From: Candidatus Zixiibacteriota bacterium | GTDB lineage: Bacteria; Zixibacteria; MSB-5A5; UM-FILTER-46-8 | Reading direction: 5' to 3' | Length of the DNA stretch: 64,000 nt | NCBI GenBank assembly: GCA_026983835.1 | Contig: JALSTH010000009.1 | Location: 1-64,000, forward strand | Shown here: piece after piece, positions 16,702-26,300 of the stretch | How the letters are laid out: each line of letters starts with the position of its first letter | Position numbering within the stretch: position 1 is the stretch's first letter | The notes under the pieces: generated by a model | What the model saw: the letters and a program-made list of their open reading frames with translations, nothing else | The model's database searches: none | What the model was told of the DNA's origin: nothing | Position numbers and translations under genes: made by a program

Positions 16702-18135
16702 ATGGCGAAACAAACGAAGAAAAGTGAACAGGGATTCATTTATGATTGGAACAATTACGAGCCTACTGTCCAATCACGCTATAACTATCAGGTAGAGCTC
16801 GATGATGAAACGCTTCGGGACGGTTTACAATCACCATCGATAAAAGACCCATCAATCGAAGACAAATTGAAGATTATCCACCTGATGGAAAAACTCGGCA
16901 TTCAAGCCGCTGATATAGGTTTGCCGGCATCGGGCCCTCGTGCCAAATCGGATGTTACTAAAATAGCTCAGGAAATAGTTGATAATAGGATGAAGATAAA
17001 ACCCAATTGTGCGGTTAGAACTTTGGTTGAGGATGTAATACCGTTAGTGGAGATTTCCGAGAAAGTCGGCTATCCTATCGAAGCGGCGATGTTTATCGGT
17101 TCTTCTCCTATTAGGATATATGCCGAGGAATGGACAATAAAAAAGATGCTTAAATTAACTGAGGAGGCTATTGATTTTGCTGTTAAGCACGGTATCCCCG
17201 TTATGTATGTCACGGAAGATACAACCCGCGCCCATCCACGCACGCTACGGAGATTATACTCGGCCGCCATCAATGCCGGTGCTTATCGTATCTGTGTCAG
17301 CGATACTGTGGGGCATGTTACTCCTATCGGTGTATTTTATCTTTTGAGATACATCAAGAAGATAATCAAGGAAATCGGCGCCGATGTGAAAATAGATTGG
17401 CACGGACATTCCGATAGGGGTTGCGCCATCCCCAATACAATGTCTGCAGTTTCATCGGGTGTTGACAGGGTTCACGCTACCGCCTTGGGAATTGGTGAGA
17501 GGACCGGGAATACACCTATGGATTTGCTGTTGGTGAATCTCAAACTTGAAGGGATTATAAAACAGGATTTACGGAAGTTGACTGAGTACTGCGAAACCGT
17601 GGCCGATGCTGTGGATTACAAAATCCCGCCGAACTATCCTGTAATAGGAAAAGATGCTTTCCGAACCGCTACGGGGGTTCATGCCGCCGCAATAATCAAA
17701 GCGGAGCGGAAGGGTGATGCTTGGCTTGCCAATCGGGTTTATTCCGGGGTTCCATCGGATATGGTCGGCCAAAATCAGAAAATAGAAATCGGTTTTATGA
17801 GCGGTTTGTCGAATATCGTCTATTGGCTTAAGACAAAAGGTATCGAACCGGAGGAATATCTTGTTGATGAGATATTCAAAGCGGCGAAAGCTTCCAATAG
17901 AGTATTGACTAACGACGAAATAATGCAAATAGTGAAATTCACGACTGCCGGGAATGTAAAAGTTAAATCCGAGGTCATTAAAAGTTTGAACCGAGAGATA
18001 AAGATTCCCAGAGATAAAAAAGAAAGAGCGGAAAAAGTCGCTCGGGCGAAAACCGTATTCGCCAAAAAGAAATCGAGGGCTAATAAGGCGGCGAAATCAA
18101 AAGGGGGAAAGGCTATTTCGCCGAAAAAGATTTGA
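16702..18135 (+). CDS. Isopropylmalate/homocitrate/Re-citrate synthase-family enzyme with Lys-rich tail
   Basis: 477 residues. A DRE-TIM barrel covers ~30-310: ELDDETLRDG (~33-41) holds the catalytic Arg and metal-binding Asp, and WHGHSDRG (~230) the metal-binding histidines. It condenses acetyl-CoA with a 2-oxoacid. There is no LeuA leucine-binding regulatory domain. Instead ~310-435 is an alpha-helical accessory region, and the last ~40 residues are a disordered Lys/Arg/Ala-rich tail. Genes for both dehydratase subunits follow within a few bases, and an isocitrate/isopropylmalate dehydrogenase-family gene is 4 kb on. The 2-oxoacid could be 2-oxoisovalerate (leucine), 2-oxoglutarate (homocitrate) or oxaloacetate (Re-citrate synthase). 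Neighbouring specificity residues do not settle this. The ribosome site is AAGGA. Confidence 0.8.
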   Translation: MAKQTKKSEQGFIYDWNNYEPTVQSRYNYQVELDDETLRDGLQSPSIKDPSIEDKLKIIHLMEKLGIQAADIGLPASGPRAKSDVTKIAQEIVDNRMKIKPNCAVRTLVEDVIPLVEISEKVGYPIEAAMFIGSSPIRIYAEEWTIKKMLKLTEEAIDFAVKHGIPVMYVTEDTTRAHPRTLRRLYSAAINAGAYRICVSDTVGHVTPIGVFYLLRYIKKIIKEIGADVKIDWHGHSDRGCAIPNTMSAVSSGVDRVHATALGIGERTGNTPMDLLLVNLKLEGIIKQDLRKLTEYCETVADAVDYKIPPNYPVIGKDAFRTATGVHAAAIIKAERKGDAWLANRVYSGVPSDMVGQNQKIEIGFMSGLSNIVYWLKTKGIEPEEYLVDEIFKAAKASNRVLTNDEIMQIVKFTTAGNVKVKSEVIKSLNREIKIPRDKKERAEKVARAKTVFAKKKSRANKAAKSKGGKAISPKKI

Positions 18136-18159
18136 TTTTTGTGGAGAATGGAATTTAGT

Positions 18160-19434
18160 ATGGGAATGACCTTAACAGAAAAAATAATGGCTTCGCACAG
18201 CGGGGAATCCCAAGTCAGTCCGGGAGAAATAATCAATATGAAATTGGATATTGTTATGGCTAATGAGCTTTCCGCTGTGTTAACCTTTGATATCTTGGAA
18301 AATTGGGGTGTGGACAGGATTTTCGATCCGGAAAAGGTTTGTCTTATCCCCGACCATTTTACGCCAAATAAGGATATTAGATCGGCTGCAATCTCTAAGA
18401 CGGTGCGCGAGTTTGCGCATCGACATAAGATTAAGCATTACTATGAACAGGGACGAGCGGGAATTGAACATGCTGTTATCGCCGAGAAGGGATTGGTCTT
18501 CCCGGGGGAGACGATGATAGGTGGTGATTCTCATACTTGCACCTCCGGGGCGCTTGGAGCGTTTGCCACGGGAGTCGGTTCCACGGATATCGCGGCCGCC
18601 CTTTTGACCGGCGATGTTTGGATGAGAGTCCCGCCGACCATAAAACTTGAATATAACGGTAAGCCGAAAGATTATGTTCACGGCAAGGATTTGATTATCT
18701 ATACCTTGTCCCAATTGGGAACTTCGTTTGCTACATATAAAGCTATTGAGTATACCGGTAATTCTTTTCGTTATTTTTCCATTGCCGATAGATTGACTAT
18801 GTCGAATATGTCTATCGAGGGCGGAGGTAAAAACGGCATCTTCGCTGTCGATGATATCACCGTTGATTTTCTAAAGCGGACCGAAAGATATAAAAACGCA
18901 CCGGAAGATATCGTAATGATCAAGCCCGATGATGATGCCGTTTATGAGAAGCATCTTGTTTTTGACATCTCCGATCTTGAGCCGCAAGTCGCATTCCCAT
19001 ATTCTCCGGACAACGGCCATCCTGTCTCCGATGCCGAAAACATTCAAATCGATCAAGTGGTAATCGGAACCTGCACCAATGGTTGGTATGAGGATATGAA
19101 ATTGGCTGCCTCCGTATTGAAAGGGAGAAAAATTCATCCTAATGTAAGGGCGATCGTAATACCGGGTAGTGTCGCCGTTCAGCAGAGGTGTATAAGGGAA
19201 GGTTTGGCGGAGATATTTATCGATGCGGGTTGTGTATTTTCTACATCAACCTGTGGTCCCTGTATCGGTGGACATATGGGGGTGTTGGGTCCCGAGGAGG
19301 TTTGTGTCTCGACGACCAATAGGAATTTCGTGGGGCGTATGGGGGCGAAAACCAGCAAATCATATCTTGCCAATCCGGCGATAGCTGCTGCCAGCGCCGT
19401 GGCGGGAAGAATTGCTCATCCCTATGAATTATAA
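18160..19434 (+). CDS. Aconitase-family dehydratase large subunit (LeuC/homoaconitase-like)
   Basis: 424 residues from the chosen ATG. The 4Fe-4S cluster ligands are Cys in GTCTNG and the CGPC pair in STCGPCIGGHMG. Other landmarks are 'IPDHFTPNKD', 'GGDSHTCTSGALGAFATGVGSTD' and a C-terminal 'ANPAIAAASAVAGRI'. The enzyme isomerises a 2- to a 3-hydroxy tricarboxylate (isopropylmalate, homocitrate or citrate). Several starts are possible: TTG 18139, ATG 18148, 18160 and 18166. I prefer 18160 (MGMTLTEKI) because relatives start there and GGAA lies 6 nt upstream. It starts 24 bp after the synthase stop and is followed 19 bp later by its small subunit. Confidence 0.9.
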   Translation: MGMTLTEKIMASHSGESQVSPGEIINMKLDIVMANELSAVLTFDILENWGVDRIFDPEKVCLIPDHFTPNKDIRSAAISKTVREFAHRHKIKHYYEQGRAGIEHAVIAEKGLVFPGETMIGGDSHTCTSGALGAFATGVGSTDIAAALLTGDVWMRVPPTIKLEYNGKPKDYVHGKDLIIYTLSQLGTSFATYKAIEYTGNSFRYFSIADRLTMSNMSIEGGGKNGIFAVDDITVDFLKRTERYKNAPEDIVMIKPDDDAVYEKHLVFDISDLEPQVAFPYSPDNGHPVSDAENIQIDQVVIGTCTNGWYEDMKLAASVLKGRKIHPNVRAIVIPGSVAVQQRCIREGLAEIFIDAGCVFSTSTCGPCIGGHMGVLGPEEVCVSTTNRNFVGRMGAKTSKSYLANPAIAAASAVAGRIAHPYEL

Positions 19435-19453
19435 TTTGTTTTGGAGATAATAT

Positions 19454-19957
19454 ATGGATATAAGAGGAAAAGTTTTCAAATATGGCGACGAGGTAAACAC
19501 CGATGTAATTCTTCCGGGAAGGTGGTGCCATCTTTACAAGCCGGAGGATTTGAAGCTTCATTGTATGGAAGACCTCGATTCCCACTTTGCCGAGAGTGTC
19601 AAGGACGGCGATATTATAGTTGGCGGAAATAATTTTGGCTGTGGTTCATCACGGGAAGTGGCACCGTTGGCGATAAAATCTTGCGGGGTATCGGCGATTA
19701 TTGCCAAAAGCTTTGCCCGTATATTTTATCGTAATTGCATTAATATAGGCCTGCCGATTTTTGAATCCCCCGAGGCTGTGGATGGTATTAGCAATGGAGA
19801 TGAGGTCAGTATCGATATGGCTAAAGGGGAGATAACCAATAATTCCACAGGCGGTATTTTTAAGTTCGTCCCGTTTCCGGAATTTATGCGGGACATTTTA
19901 TCCCGCGGCGGTATCAGAGATTATGTTTTGGACAAGCTTAAAGAAACATCGGCGTAG
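19454..19957 (+). CDS. Aconitase-family dehydratase small subunit (LeuD/homoaconitase-like)
   Basis: 167 residues, the swivel domain that completes the active site with the large subunit. Conserved parts are '[13 protein letters not shown]', '[19 protein letters not shown]' with the catalytic Ser in SSRE, and '[16 protein letters not shown]'. In archaeal enzymes the tetrapeptide after PGR sets substrate choice; as I recall, YLRT in homoaconitase and YLVY-like in isopropylmalate isomerase. Here that loop reads WCHL, matching neither. The ATG follows TGGAG. It ends the synthase-dehydratase operon; the following membrane-protein gene is 44 bp on. Confidence 0.9.
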   Translation: MDIRGKVFKYGDEVNTDVILPGRWCHLYKPEDLKLHCMEDLDSHFAESVKDGDIIVGGNNFGCGSSREVAPLAIKSCGVSAIIAKSFARIFYRNCINIGLPIFESPEAVDGISNGDEVSIDMAKGEITNNSTGGIFKFVPFPEFMRDILSRGGIRDYVLDKLKETSA

Positions 19958-20001
19958 TAAAGGCGGGTGTTGGTTTTTGATTGTAGTTTTGAAATGAGAT
20001 T

Positions 20002-20259
20002 ATGCTTTTGGGAACTTCCGATAATTTGAAAGAACCCAAGGGGGCTTTATCCCCTTTCAGGAAATTCTTGACGGTAGCGCAATTTATATTATCCTTATTC
20101 CTAATCGTTTATGGTTTTCTGCTTTTGGTAGGGATTGCCCCTTTTGCGTCGGGAAAGGATCTCGATAGTGTAAGGCTGTTTCTCGGGGGAGCGGTGTTCA
20201 TTTATGGGCTTATACGGCTTGGGATGATTATTAGGGGATATAGGAATGCGAAAATATGA
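20002..20259 (+). CDS. Small two-pass membrane protein
   Basis: 85 residues with two hydrophobic helices (~25-48 and ~58-78) joined by a short polar loop (ASGKDLDS), and a basic C-terminus. The short N-terminal domain is polar. No family is recognised. It lies in the 384-bp gap between the dehydratase small subunit and mnmE, on the same strand. The ribosome site is poor, so the start is uncertain, but the two clean membrane segments support a real gene. Confidence 0.55.
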   Translation: MLLGTSDNLKEPKGALSPFRKFLTVAQFILSLFLIVYGFLLLVGIAPFASGKDLDSVRLFLGGAVFIYGLIRLGMIIRGYRNAKI

Positions 20260-20341
20260 TTTCAGCGTTTTCACTTCTGCCTTGAAACAGTATAGTGGTT
20301 GTATTTTGCCCACCTTATAGGTTTTTAGCTAATAAAGATAA

Positions 20342-21718
20342 ATGCGTGATTTTAGTTTAAGCGATACAATAGCGGCTATCGCCACGCCACCGGGAGAGGG
20401 GGCGATTGCCGTAATACGGCTTTCCGGCGGAAGGGCGATAACGGTTGTCGATAAATTATTTATGGGGAAAAACAAACTTGCACAATCCCCCGGCGGTAGG
20501 TCTCGTTATGGGAAAATAGTGAATGAGGGAGGTGAGGTGATCGACGAAGTCGTGGTTACGATAATGCGTGCGCCTCAATCTTATACGGGGGAGGATACCG
20601 TGGAGATATCCTGTCATGGCGGTTATATCGCTTCGGCTGAGATTCTTAGATTGCTTTTGAGCCTTGGTGTTAGGGAGGCCGAAAGGGGAGAGTTTACATT
20701 GCGTGCATTTCTCAATGGCCGAATGGATTTAACAAGGGCGGAAGCAGTTGCGGATTTAGTCTCGGCAAAGGGGGAGCTAAGGTATAAAACAGCGCTGAAA
20801 CAGCTCTCCGGCGATCTCTTCGGTATTTTGAAATCCGAGAGGGACAAACTAAAGGATTTGCTTTCTGTTGTGGAGTTGGGAATTGATTTCGCCGAAGAGG
20901 ATATCGAGTTATCCCCGAGATCGGAAATAAATTATCGGATTAAAACCATTATCGCCACGATATCAGATTTAATTGCCGGTTTCGATGCGGGCAGAATTAT
21001 TAGGGAAGGTTATAGGGTGGCGATAAGCGGTAAGGTTAATGTCGGCAAATCATCTCTTTTGAATAAGTTGCTCGGTTATGAGCGGGCGATTGTTACTCCT
21101 ATTGCGGGAACTACGCGGGATACTTTGTCCGAGCCGATTTTAATTAACGGATTGGAAGTGCATCTGACGGATACGGCGGGTTTTCGGGATAATACCGAAT
21201 CGATGGAGCGGGAGGGAATCAATCGGGCGAAAAGGATAATCGAAACTTCGGATCTCGTTTTGTTTTTACTCGACCCCACAGCCGATTTTACTTCCGATGA
21301 TAAGAGGATTATGGAGATTATTGGGGATGAGCCGAAAGTCGTTTTAATGAATAAAATAGATTTATTCGAGAGGGAAGAAATTGAAAAATTGCGGGATAAT
21401 TTCCCGATAAATGTCGATTTGAATATATCCGCTTTTACCGGAGAGAACCTTCAGAAATTAAGGGAAATAATTTATGAAAGGGCGATCGGTAATAAGGATA
21501 ATATTCAGCGGGGGATGATCATAACCAATCGCCGCCATTATGAGAACCTCAAATCCGTAATGGAAGAATTAAGTTTTGCTCTTGGGGTTAAGGAGGGGGA
21601 TGAGTTGATTGCGGAGCATCTACGCCGTGCCTTGAATCATCTTGGGGAGATATCGGGGGAAGTGGTCAGCGAGGAAATCCTTAATAATATCTTCGATAAT
21701 TTCTGTATAGGTAAATAG
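20342..21718 (+). CDS. mnmE: tRNA uridine-5-carboxymethylaminomethyl modification GTPase MnmE
   Basis: 458 residues, the usual length. The N-terminal folate-binding domain begins 'SLSDTIAAIATPPGEGAIAVIRLSG'. The G domain (~215-370) has the P-loop SGKVNVGKSS, the switch II DTAGFRD and the specificity motif NKID. The C-terminus FDNFCIGK carries the family's catalytic C-x-G-K. With MnmG it makes the cmnm5 modification at U34 of certain tRNAs. mnmG is not in the window. Start at 20342 has no clear ribosome site but fits family N-termini. Confidence 0.96.
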   Translation: MRDFSLSDTIAAIATPPGEGAIAVIRLSGGRAITVVDKLFMGKNKLAQSPGGRSRYGKIVNEGGEVIDEVVVTIMRAPQSYTGEDTVEISCHGGYIASAEILRLLLSLGVREAERGEFTLRAFLNGRMDLTRAEAVADLVSAKGELRYKTALKQLSGDLFGILKSERDKLKDLLSVVELGIDFAEEDIELSPRSEINYRIKTIIATISDLIAGFDAGRIIREGYRVAISGKVNVGKSSLLNKLLGYERAIVTPIAGTTRDTLSEPILINGLEVHLTDTAGFRDNTESMEREGINRAKRIIETSDLVLFLLDPTADFTSDDKRIMEIIGDEPKVVLMNKIDLFEREEIEKLRDNFPINVDLNISAFTGENLQKLREIIYERAIGNKDNIQRGMIITNRRHYENLKSVMEELSFALGVKEGDELIAEHLRRALNHLGEISGEVVSEEILNNIFDNFCIGK

Positions 21719-21867
21719 GTATTAATCTTTTGAAAAATCAAAAAGTAGATATCCTCTTCGCATATAGTTTTCATCATAATATAATATAGAATTTTCTTGC
21801 CAACTTTTAATGCCGATTTATATTGCATAAGAATTTCTGATGGAGATGAGAACTTTAAGGAGAGATT

Positions 21868-22986
21868 ATGAGCAAATACAAAATAGCTTGGCTTCCCGGA
21901 GATGGCATCGGTGTGGATGTTATGGAAGCGGCGAGGATAGTCCTTGATAAGATAGCTCTCGACGCCGAATATGTTCAGGGAGATATCGGTTGGGAATTCT
22001 GGAAAACGGAAGCCAATCCATTACCCGATAGAACGATTAAACTGCTTAAGGAAACCGATTGCGCCCTATTCGGGGCGATTACTTCCAAGCCAAAGGAAGA
22101 AGCGGAGGAGGCGCTGATTCCTCAACTTCAGGGCAGGGGACATATTTATTCATCACCTATCGTAAGGCTCAGGCAGGAGTTCAATTTGCGTACCAATCTG
22201 CGCCCTTGCAAGGCTTATCCGGGTAATCCGTTGAATTATCGCGATGATATAGATTTAGTGGTTTTCCGTGAAAATACCGAAGATTTATACTCCGGCGTGG
22301 AGTTTTATCCCGTCCCGGGATATTTGAGGACGGTTCTGGATGAAACTCATCCCAAGATGAAGCGGTTTGAAGGTGTGGCTAATGAGGATATGGCTATATC
22401 GTTAAGGATAATTACCCGTAAAGCCGCCCGCAACATTATCCGCGATGCTTTTGATTATGCTGAAATGCATAACTATAAAAGCGTGACTATAGTCGAGAAG
22501 CCAAATGTGATAAGGGAAACTTCGGGTTTGATGGTCAGGGAAGCCCGAAAAATCGCTGAGGAATTTTCGGGTATCGAGCTTTGGGAAACGAATATTGATG
22601 CGATGTGTATGTGGTTGGTGAAAAACCCGCAGAATTATTCGTTGTTGGTTACTTCCAATATGTTCGGTGATATAGTCTCGGACCTTGCGGCTCAATTGGT
22701 GGGTGGTTTGGGATTCGCCTGCTCAGGGAATATAGGGGATGATTATGCCGTTTTTGAACCGACTCACGGCTCCGCTCCCAAATATGCGGGGCAATACAAA
22801 GTCAATCCGGTGGCGACCCTTCTTAGTGTGAAGATGATGCTTGATTGGTTGGGGGAGATCGAAAAGGCAACAATGTTGGAGGATGCTATCGCTTCGGTTA
22901 TAAAGGAAGGTAAGGTCCGAACTTATGATATGGGAGGTACATCGTCAACATTGGAAATGGCGTCTGCGATTGCCGATAAAATATAA
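21868..22986 (+). CDS. Isocitrate/homoisocitrate/isopropylmalate dehydrogenase-family enzyme
   Basis: 372 residues, decarboxylating dehydrogenase fold. The start 'IAWLPGDGIGVDVMEAA' and 'SNMFGDIVSDLAAQL' (metal-binding Asp) are family hallmarks. The substrate loop at ~95-102 reads SSPIVRLR. It has the Ser and Arg expected for isocitrate-type enzymes but Ile where E. coli isocitrate dehydrogenase has Asn115; it resembles homoisocitrate dehydrogenases. The coenzyme loop 'HGSAPKYAGQYKVNP' carries the Lys-Tyr and Val associated with NADP use in E. coli isocitrate dehydrogenase. The three-step logic (synthase, dehydratase, dehydrogenase) fits chain elongation of a 2-oxoacid or synthesis of 2-oxoglutarate. 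The ribosome site is AAGGAG. Confidence 0.88.
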   Translation: MSKYKIAWLPGDGIGVDVMEAARIVLDKIALDAEYVQGDIGWEFWKTEANPLPDRTIKLLKETDCALFGAITSKPKEEAEEALIPQLQGRGHIYSSPIVRLRQEFNLRTNLRPCKAYPGNPLNYRDDIDLVVFRENTEDLYSGVEFYPVPGYLRTVLDETHPKMKRFEGVANEDMAISLRIITRKAARNIIRDAFDYAEMHNYKSVTIVEKPNVIRETSGLMVREARKIAEEFSGIELWETNIDAMCMWLVKNPQNYSLLVTSNMFGDIVSDLAAQLVGGLGFACSGNIGDDYAVFEPTHGSAPKYAGQYKVNPVATLLSVKMMLDWLGEIEKATMLEDAIASVIKEGKVRTYDMGGTSSTLEMASAIADKI

Positions 22987-23309
22987 TCCTTTCCCGATTT
23001 TTGATTCCCCAATTAAATAAAGTGAAATCGCCGGAGGGGTTAATTGCCTATTGATATATAGGCTTAAATTTATGCGCCGAAGGAGATTAATACTATGGGA
23101 TATGGAGCATTTCCCGTTTTTTATTTGTTCTAATTATTGATCTCGCTATAAATGTCTTAAAAATCACTTGACTTTTCGTAGGCTTGGTTTCATTTTTTAG
23201 TGATTGCAGAAATTGAGATAACGAAAGCAGGAGAAGTTAGGCTGCCATATTGCGAAAGTATCCGAAAATAGTAAATATAATATTTGTAATCCTTCAAAGG
23301 AGGTATTCT
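22987..23309 (+). other. Intergenic region upstream of the TonB receptor, with a 12-codon leader ORF
   Basis: No ordinary gene here. It holds a 12-codon open frame at 23095-23133 (MGYGAFPVFYLF) behind a good AAGGAG. It also holds a promoter-like TTGACT (23168-23173), 17 bp, CATTTT (23191-23196) ~115 bp before the receptor start. The leader frame lies upstream of that promoter, so it would be translated only from an earlier transcript. Confidence 0.4.
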
Positions 23310-26300
23310 ATGGGGATCCCATTTGGGAGAAGAAGGGTTGCCTCTCTGGTTTGCCTATTGATACTTGGAATTTGGTGGAGTGTGGTATTCGGGGGAACCA
23401 CAGGCCAGATTACAGGTACCGTTACTGACAAGAAAACAGGCGAACCGCTTCCCGGGGTAACTGTACTTATTAAAGGAACTAAAATCGGAGCTCCTACCGA
23501 TTTTGATGGTCACTATAGGATCCAAAATGTCCCTCCGGGCACCTATGTGTTAACTGCATCGTTGGTGGGTTATGCACAGACGATCGTATCCGAAGTGCAG
23601 GTAAGCATAGACAAAACTACGGTGATTAACTTTAAGCTCACTACCGAGGCGGTGGAAATGAAAGAGGTTAAAGTAGTTGCCAAACGGAAACCTATCGAGG
23701 GCAGGGTAACACAGAACGAGGATGCCATCGGCGAGAAAGAGCTCGATGTAATCCCGGTAAGAGATACTAAAGGTATTCTTGCCACTCAGGTAGGTTTTGT
23801 AAAGCGTGGCACACAGCTTCATGCTCGGGGCGGGCGTGCCGGTGAGGTGGTGTTCCGTGTGGATGGTGTTGATACAAACGACCCGTTGGGCGTAAACTCG
23901 CCGCGGACCTCCGATACTCGTGTACAGGACCAGTCGGGGCGTTCGTTGATAAAAGCCGAATCGCCGTTCTTGAGTATGGATGTGTCTTCGACGGATATTT
24001 CCGAGATTTCGATAATCAAGGCCGGTTGGCCAGCCGAGTATGGTAACCTTCAGTCCGGTTTGGTTAACCTTGCGACAAAGGAGGGTGATCCGAGGTTCAC
24101 GCGGGCTTACATTGAATATACGACCGATGATTTTGGGTCTCCGTCGTTGAATAGGTATTCCTTTAATACCGACAGGATAGATGCAAGTTTAACCGGTCCC
24201 GTTCCTTTGCTAAAAGATGTGCTTCTACCGAAATTGGGACTGGAATTCCCGGGGCAGAGTTTGGCTTACTATGCATCTATTTCGGTTGACAAAACGGATA
24301 CTTATACATCTTATGCGAAATATACCCCCGATATCAGCAAACCCGATTGGGGAAAGGAAGACAAGATATGGGATATGTTCCGCTTGGATATTCCGAAAAG
24401 GCAATCGAATTCGTATAAGACAAGTTTAAAACTAACCTATAAAATCGATGCTGCTCGCAAGTTAAACCTTAGTTATAAAAGAGATCAAAGCAAATACATA
24501 GCGTGGGATTGGGATTTTAGATACATTCCGGAAAATGCCCCTCACGAGGAGAATTGGTCGGAATTGTATCAGATATATTTCACCGACAAACCCGGTTGGG
24601 TGAAGAATACTTTCTATGAATTACAGATATCGAGGTATTCAATAGCATCCACTCATAAACCGGGTAATTTATTGCCGGGTGATTTCCTTTTCTATGACCA
24701 GTGGGATGCTTTTACCTCCGATCAGGATGTAAACCATAACGGTAAATGGGATCCTGCCGAGCCATATATAGATGTCAACGGTAATGGGGTTTATGATTTC
24801 GGCGAACCGTTCTCCGATTTAAACGGGAATGGGTATTGGGATGCCGCGGAAGATTTCACCGATACCAATGGAAACGGTGTTTATGATCCGGATAGGGCTT
24901 CCATTGTTGAACCGGATGAGGCTGAGCCTTACATCGATGGTGATATCATCATTGGGGAACCTTATATAGACTTGAACAGGAACGGCGTTTACGATGAAGG
25001 AATCGACATCTTTACAAGTGAGGATGACTTAAATTCCAACGGTCGTTACGATGGTCCTAACAGTACTTGGACTCCTGGTATTCCTTATCAGGATCTCAAT
25101 CATAATGGACAATACGACCCTCCGAATCAGGTTTATGATCCGGGAGAGCCTTATGTGGATAAAAACGGGAACGGCAAATGGGATGGAAGGGACCTGTTTT
25201 TCGATTCGGGTTTCGACCGTCGTGCGACATATAGCCATAGGCGTTCGGATATCTATACCTTAAAGTTGGATGTTACCAGCGCACCCTCGATACATCATGA
25301 TATGAAAACCGGCGTAGAGTATAAATTTATTAAGATGAGGATGGCTGATTTGAGGTATCCTTGGGCTTATTATGTGGGTCCGCCTGACCCGGGTGAACCT
25401 TGGAATAACAGAGGGATATTCCGTGATTTCTATTGGCGCACCCCGAAGCAAGGAGCCTTTTATATTCAGGATAACATCAGTTATGGGGAGATGTTCTTCA
25501 ATCTTGGTTTCCGTTGGGATTATTTCATTCAAGCTGATGAGGTTCACGCAATCGAATCGGAAGAAGGTGTTTATTATGGTGATCAGAAGATTAAGGAGAA
25601 TAGAAATAAATTCGCTCCCCGATTGGGTGTTTCCTATCCTATTTCCGATAAGGCAAAAGTGTATTTCAACTACGGACACGCTTATCAGTTGCCCGAATAT
25701 TACCGCTTCTATGCGCGTGCCACCCAGAATATAGGTTCGGGGGCATTGCCGATAGTCGGGAATGTAAACCTCGATTACTCCAAAACAATACAATATGAGG
25801 TCGGTATAGAATATCTGATAAACTACGCATATAAGCTCAAGATATCCGGTTTCTATAAAGATCAATATGGACTGGTTAATGTCATTCAGGGTATAGGTAG
25901 ATTAGCGGCCGATAGGTATGGCAACCTTGACTATGCCCGCGCGAGGGGATTTGAATTTGAATTGACGAAGTCGATAGGCGATTATTTGACCTGGGGCGCC
26001 AAATACGAATATTCTTGGGCTTTCGGTAAGTCGTCATCGGGAACGAGCGATTATTACTTGAGGGCGGAAACTCGTCAGATACCTCTTCAGGAATCCGCGC
26101 TTGATTGGGATATTCGCCATCAGGTTACGATTGATGCAACTTTGAGGATTCGTGAAGATGATCATCCGGTATTCGCCGGGATTAAGTTGCCTGATGCTTG
26201 GGGAGCGAGCATCCTCTGGCAGGTCAATTCAGGTTTTCCTTTCTCCCCATCCTCTAAGTATCCGGGTATTAGCGTCATAGGGCGTGAGGAACCGCCGGCC

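Noticed and set aside
24724-25190. CRISPR-like array
   Set aside because: The periodic pattern is at the protein level (calcium loops); DNA units are diverged, without constant repeats or unique spacers.
25260-25865. 201-codon minus-strand frame inside the TonB receptor
   Set aside because: Antisense shadow over conserved barrel strands; isoleucine-rich, no start signal.
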